A stretch of DNA of 23,565 nucleotides from DASUDX01 sp036275365 (lineage in GTDB: Bacteria; Pseudomonadota; Gammaproteobacteria; Nevskiales; Nevskiaceae), in contig DASUDX010000070.1 in the NCBI GenBank assembly GCA_036275365.1, forward strand, positions 1 to 23,565. Reading direction: 5' to 3'. This document shows, one piece after another, positions 21,054 through 23,565 of this stretch (within the stretch, counting starts at the first letter, position 1; the number at the start of each line of letters is the position of its first letter). A model generated the notes under the pieces. The model saw only the letters and a list, made by a program, of their open reading frames with translations. It searched no databases and was not told where the DNA came from. The translations under genes and the position numbers were made by a program.

Positions 21054-21334
21054 GTGCAACGCTGCGGCCCGAGGGTCAGCTGGGCGTGGAGGCGGCCCTG
21101 CGCCTGCGCACCGAGGGATATGCCCGCCTGGCCGAGGGCCAGCCGCTGCGGGTGGATCTGGCCGCCGTCACTGGCGTGCACAGCGCGGTGGTCGCGGTGT
21201 GGGTGGAGCTTGCCGACGCCGCCTTCCAGCGGGGCCTGCGGCTGGAGCTGCAGGCGCCACCGGCGAGCGTGCGCCGGCTGCTGGCGATGCTGCGTCTGGA
21301 GCGTCTGCTGCTCGCTGACGAGGCGCTCGCGTGA
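21050..21334 (+). CDS. mlaB: MlaB-like STAS-domain protein
   Basis: A 94-residue single STAS domain: strand and helix (GQLGVEAALRLRTEGYARLA), strand and loop DLAAVTGVHSAVVAVWVEL with the conserved Ser near the domain tip, then LRLELQAPPASVRRLLAMLRLE. In the Mla system MlaB binds the ATPase MlaF on the cytosolic face and is needed for complex stability and activity. The identity is given mainly by its place directly upstream of mlaE (GTGA overlap at 21331-21334). In the enterobacterial operon mlaB is the last gene; here it precedes the permease, as if split from the STAS-permease fusions known in other bacteria. Start at the ATGA overlap with the upstream unknown gene. Confidence 0.82.
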   Translation: MSATLRPEGQLGVEAALRLRTEGYARLAEGQPLRVDLAAVTGVHSAVVAVWVELADAAFQRGLRLELQAPPASVRRLLAMLRLERLLLADEALA

Positions 21335-22122
21335 GAGCCTGGCTCGCCGGTCTCGGTCGCCAGGTGTTCGATGGCATCGCCGAGTTCGGCTACGCCGTGC
21401 TGCTGTTGCTGCAGGCCCTGGCCTGGACCGTCACCGGCCCGGCACGCGGCCAGCCGGTTCGGCTCTCGGCGGTGGTGCAGCAGGCGGTGGAGATGGGGAT
21501 CGGCGCGGTGCCGATCGTGCTGATCCTGTCCTTCGCCATCGGCACCATGGTGGCGATCCAGGGCATTTACTCGCTGAGCCTGTTCGGCGCCGAATCCAAG
21601 GTCACGCTCGGTGTGGCGCTGTCCATCACCCGCGAGTTCTCGCCGCTGATCACCGGCATCCTGGTGGCCGGACGCTCCGGCTCGGCACTGGCGGCGCGCC
21701 TGGGCACCATGCGCATCAACGAGGAGATCGCCGCGCTCACGGTGATGGGCATCCACCCGGTGCGCAGCCTGGTGGCGCCGCCCCTGCTCGCCCTGCTGCT
21801 GCTGCTGCCGGCGCTGACCTGGCTGTCGATGATGGTGGCCCTGCTCGGCGCCGGGCTCTACATCTCGGCGGTGCTGGGTTTTTCCTTCCACGCCTTTCTC
21901 GACGAGCTGCGCGCGGTCACCGCGCTCGGCGACATCCTCCACGGGGTGGGCAAGAGCGCCCTGTTCGCCCTGCTGATCGTGCTGGTGGGCGTGGTCAACG
22001 GACTGCAGGTGAGTGGCGGCGCGGTGGGCATCGGTCGCGCCACCACCCGCTCGGTGGTCCATGCCATCTCGGCGATCGTGGTGGCGGACATGATCTTCGC
22101 CTTCCTGGCCACCCGCGCATGA
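21331..22122 (+). CDS. mlaE: MlaE phospholipid ABC transporter permease
   Basis: A 263-residue inner-membrane permease of the MlaE/YrbE family, which works as a dimer with MlaF, MlaB and an MlaD ring. Signatures: FAIGTMVAIQGIYSLSLFGAE, ITREFSPLITGILVAGRSGSALAARLGTMRINEEIAALTVMGIHPVRSLVAPP (the conserved coupling and EIAAL region, about 90-150) and GVVNGLQVSGGAVGIGRATTRSVV near the C-terminus, with about five to six helices. The length is standard. It starts with GTG at 21331, overlapping the mlaB stop by 4 bp, and its own stop overlaps the mlaF ATG (22119-22122). Confidence 0.94.
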   Translation: MRAWLAGLGRQVFDGIAEFGYAVLLLLQALAWTVTGPARGQPVRLSAVVQQAVEMGIGAVPIVLILSFAIGTMVAIQGIYSLSLFGAESKVTLGVALSITREFSPLITGILVAGRSGSALAARLGTMRINEEIAALTVMGIHPVRSLVAPPLLALLLLLPALTWLSMMVALLGAGLYISAVLGFSFHAFLDELRAVTALGDILHGVGKSALFALLIVLVGVVNGLQVSGGAVGIGRATTRSVVHAISAIVVADMIFAFLATRA

Positions 22123-22928
22123 GCGAGCCGCCGATCGTGGTGGAGGCCCTGCACGCCGACTACGGCGGCACCCCGGTGCTGCGCGGGGTGGACCTGAGCG
22201 TGGCCGCCGGCGAGATCCTGGTGATCATGGGTGGCTCGGGCTCCGGCAAGAGCACCCTGCTGCGGCATCTGCTCGGCTTGCTGCAGCCGCGCTCGGGTCG
22301 GGTCCGCCTGCTCGGCCAGGATCTGGCGCGGGCCCGCGAGCGCGACTGGCGGCGCCTGCGGCCGCGGCTGGGCGTGGCCTTCCAGTCCGGGGCGCTGCTG
22401 TCCTCGCTGAGCGTCGGCGAGAATGTGCTGCTGCCGCTGCGCGAGCACACCCGCCTGCCGGAGCCGACGCTGAAGATCCTGATGCGCCTGAAGCTCGCCA
22501 TGGTCAACCTGGTCGGCTGCGAGGACCTGATGCCGGCCGAGCTCTCGGGCGGCATGATCAAGCGCGCGGCCCTGGCCCGGGCGCTGGCGCTCGATCCCGA
22601 GCTGCTGTTCCTCGACGAGCCCAGCGCCGGTCTCGACCCGGTGGTGGCCGCGGCTCTCGACGAGCTGATCCTCGAGCTGCGTGCGGTGCTCGGCATGAGC
22701 GTGGTGGTGGTCACCCACGAGCTGGAGAGCGCCTTCAAGATCGCCGACCGGCTGTGCGTGCTCGATCGCGGCGAGGTGATCGCGCTCGGCCCGACCGCCG
22801 AGGTGCGCAACAGCCCCAGCGAGCGTGTGCAGGCCCTGCTGACCCGGCGTCGCGAATCCCCGGAGGAGACGCCCTGCGATGTGCTCGACGAGCTGATGGG
22901 CCGCGCCCGCCAGCGCCGGGTCAACTGA
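22119..22928 (+). CDS. mlaF: MlaF phospholipid ABC transporter ATPase
   Basis: A 269-residue ABC ATPase powering lipid movement between the inner membrane and the MCE protein. Complete motifs: Walker A GGSGSGKST (K44), Q-loop FQSGALLSSLSV (Q89), signature LSGGM (142-146), Walker B LLFLDEPSAGLD (D166, E167) and H-loop VVTHE (H200). LSGGMIKRAALARAL and FQSGALLSSLSVGENV are characteristic of MlaF. The C-terminal extension (TPCDVLDELMGRARQ) is in the region that contacts the neighbouring subunit in known structures. ATG at 22119 overlaps the mlaE stop. A 59-bp gap separates it from mlaD, unlike the tight overlaps before it. Confidence 0.95.
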   Translation: MSEPPIVVEALHADYGGTPVLRGVDLSVAAGEILVIMGGSGSGKSTLLRHLLGLLQPRSGRVRLLGQDLARARERDWRRLRPRLGVAFQSGALLSSLSVGENVLLPLREHTRLPEPTLKILMRLKLAMVNLVGCEDLMPAELSGGMIKRAALARALALDPELLFLDEPSAGLDPVVAAALDELILELRAVLGMSVVVVTHELESAFKIADRLCVLDRGEVIALGPTAEVRNSPSERVQALLTRRRESPEETPCDVLDELMGRARQRRVN

Positions 22929-22972
22929 TGCCGGCCAGGGCGTCCGGCCGATGGCGCGGCCCGGTGGCGGGC

Positions 22973-22981
22973 TGCTAGGCT
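22973..22981 (+). promoter_or_regulatory. Candidate extended -10 (TGCTAGGCT) directly before mlaD
   Basis: TGC-TAGGCT matches the extended -10 form and ends 6 nt before the mlaD ATG, so transcription from it would begin at the start codon. This could be an internal promoter giving leaderless mlaD mRNA in addition to read-through from mlaF. No Shine-Dalgarno precedes mlaD. Confidence 0.4.
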
Positions 22982-22987
22982 CGAAAC

Positions 22988-23565
22988 ATGACCGGAAACC
23001 GCAGCCAACTGGCGCTGGTCGGCGCGTTCGTGCTGGCGCTGCTGGTCAGCCTGGTGTTCGTGCTGGCCCTGCTGGCCGGACGCACCGGCGAGACCGATCG
23101 CTACCACACGGTCTACTCCAATGTTGCCGGACTCAAGTTCGGCTCCCAGGTGCTCTACGAGGGCTATCCGGTGGGTCAGGTCGAGCGCATCGAGCCGATC
23201 CAGGAGGGCAACCGCACCCGCTTCCGGGTCGAGCTGTCGATCACCCGCGGCTGGAAGATCCCGGAGGACAGCCTGGCGCGCCCCACCTCCTCCGGCGTGC
23301 TGGCGCCGCAGACCGTGTCGATCACCGCCGGCCGCAGCGAGCAGGTGCTGGCGCCCGGCGCGATGATCCGCCCGGCCCAGGGCGCCGACCTGCTGTCGAC
23401 GCTGTCCAGCGCCGCCGGCTCCTTCGACGAGCTCACCGACACCGGCCTGCTGCCGCTGATGGAGAACCTCAACCGCCAGGTCACCCGCTTCGGCGAGCTG
23501 CTCGATACACAGGTGCAGCCGCTGACCCGCGATGCCGGCGTGATCGTGGCGGCCACCGCCGAGCA
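22988..23565 (+). CDS. mlaD: MlaD-family MCE lipid-binding protein (3' end outside window)
   Basis: At least 192 residues; the frame is open at the right edge. A single N-terminal helix (about 8-30, LALVGAFVLALLVSLVFVLALL) anchors it in the inner membrane, facing the periplasm. The MCE domain follows (about 38-120): YHTVYSNVAGLKFGSQVLYEG, PVGQVERIE and RPTSSGVLAPQTVSI. MCE domains form hexameric rings that shuttle phospholipids. After the domain the chain continues as a likely helical region (LLSTLSSAAGSFDELTDTGLLPLMENLNRQVTRF...), so it is probably longer than the E. coli MlaD of about 180 residues and may carry a helical extension. ATG 22988 is the only start that includes the anchor. Confidence 0.9.
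   Translation, partial: MTGNRSQLALVGAFVLALLVSLVFVLALLAGRTGETDRYHTVYSNVAGLKFGSQVLYEGYPVGQVERIEPIQEGNRTRFRVELSITRGWKIPEDSLARPTSSGVLAPQTVSITAGRSEQVLAPGAMIRPAQGADLLSTLSSAAGSFDELTDTGLLPLMENLNRQVTRFGELLDTQVQPLTRDAGVIVAATAE

Noticed and set aside
19344..21059. Minus-strand open frame opposite the WecA-like gene
   Set aside because: It is a shadow of a multi-pass membrane gene with intact catalytic motifs on the plus strand.
1..23565. Mobile elements, CRISPR, tRNA/rRNA or a defence island
   Set aside because: I found no transposase, integrase, terminal inverted repeats, regularly spaced repeats or RNA-gene-like folds. Gene content and composition are uniform and look like core chromosome.

Overview
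The window is a very GC-rich, densely packed bacterial chromosome segment. Nearly all of it is coding, intergenic gaps are short, and several genes overlap by 4 bp. The gene content points to a Gram-negative gammaproteobacterium: lipid-asymmetry (Mla) genes, PhoP/PhoQ-type signalling, an RND-type adaptor lipoprotein, oligoribonuclease Orn, FdxA-type 7Fe ferredoxin and a class II DAHP synthase. The mix would fit Lysobacterales (Xanthomonadales) or a Chromatiales-like relative, but this placement is inference. I see no insertion sequence, prophage, CRISPR array, tRNA or rRNA gene.

Layout. Positions 1-900: the start of a leftward exported protein (cut by the window edge), divergent from a small outer-membrane beta-barrel protein. 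941-7362: fdxA, then an AddB-like nuclease and an AddA-like helicase-nuclease that overlap by 4 bp and probably process double-strand DNA ends. 7334-9362: a leftward cystathionine beta-synthase-type enzyme, divergent from orn. 9359-12314: a leftward operon of a glycine-zipper envelope protein, a small PepSY-like periplasmic protein, phoP and phoQ, with an 11-bp-period direct repeat at its promoter. 12392-14069: an RND adaptor lipoprotein without an adjacent pump, divergent from an unrecognised small secreted protein. 14120-15627: a CbpA-type DnaJ and an Hsp20 chaperone, the latter with a good sigma-32-like promoter. 15742-17076: class II DAHP synthase. 17098-19228: a leftward three-gene membrane cluster (ZIP-like transporter, AI-2E-family protein, four-helix protein). 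19413-20591: a WecA/MraY-family phosphoglycosyl transferase. 20634 to the right edge: an unrecognised small gene translationally coupled to an mlaB-mlaE-mlaF-mlaD phospholipid transport operon, whose mlaD runs off the window.

Much of the window serves the cell envelope: lipid transport, polyprenyl-glycan initiation, envelope-stress sensing, efflux and outer-membrane proteins. The rest is housekeeping: DNA repair, RNA turnover, sulfur amino acids, the shikimate pathway and protein folding. The least explained parts are the unknown gene joined to mlaB, the rearranged Mla operon with a long MlaD, the direct-repeat box upstream of the phoPQ-like operon, the pump-less adaptor, and promoters placed so close to start codons that some transcripts should be leaderless.
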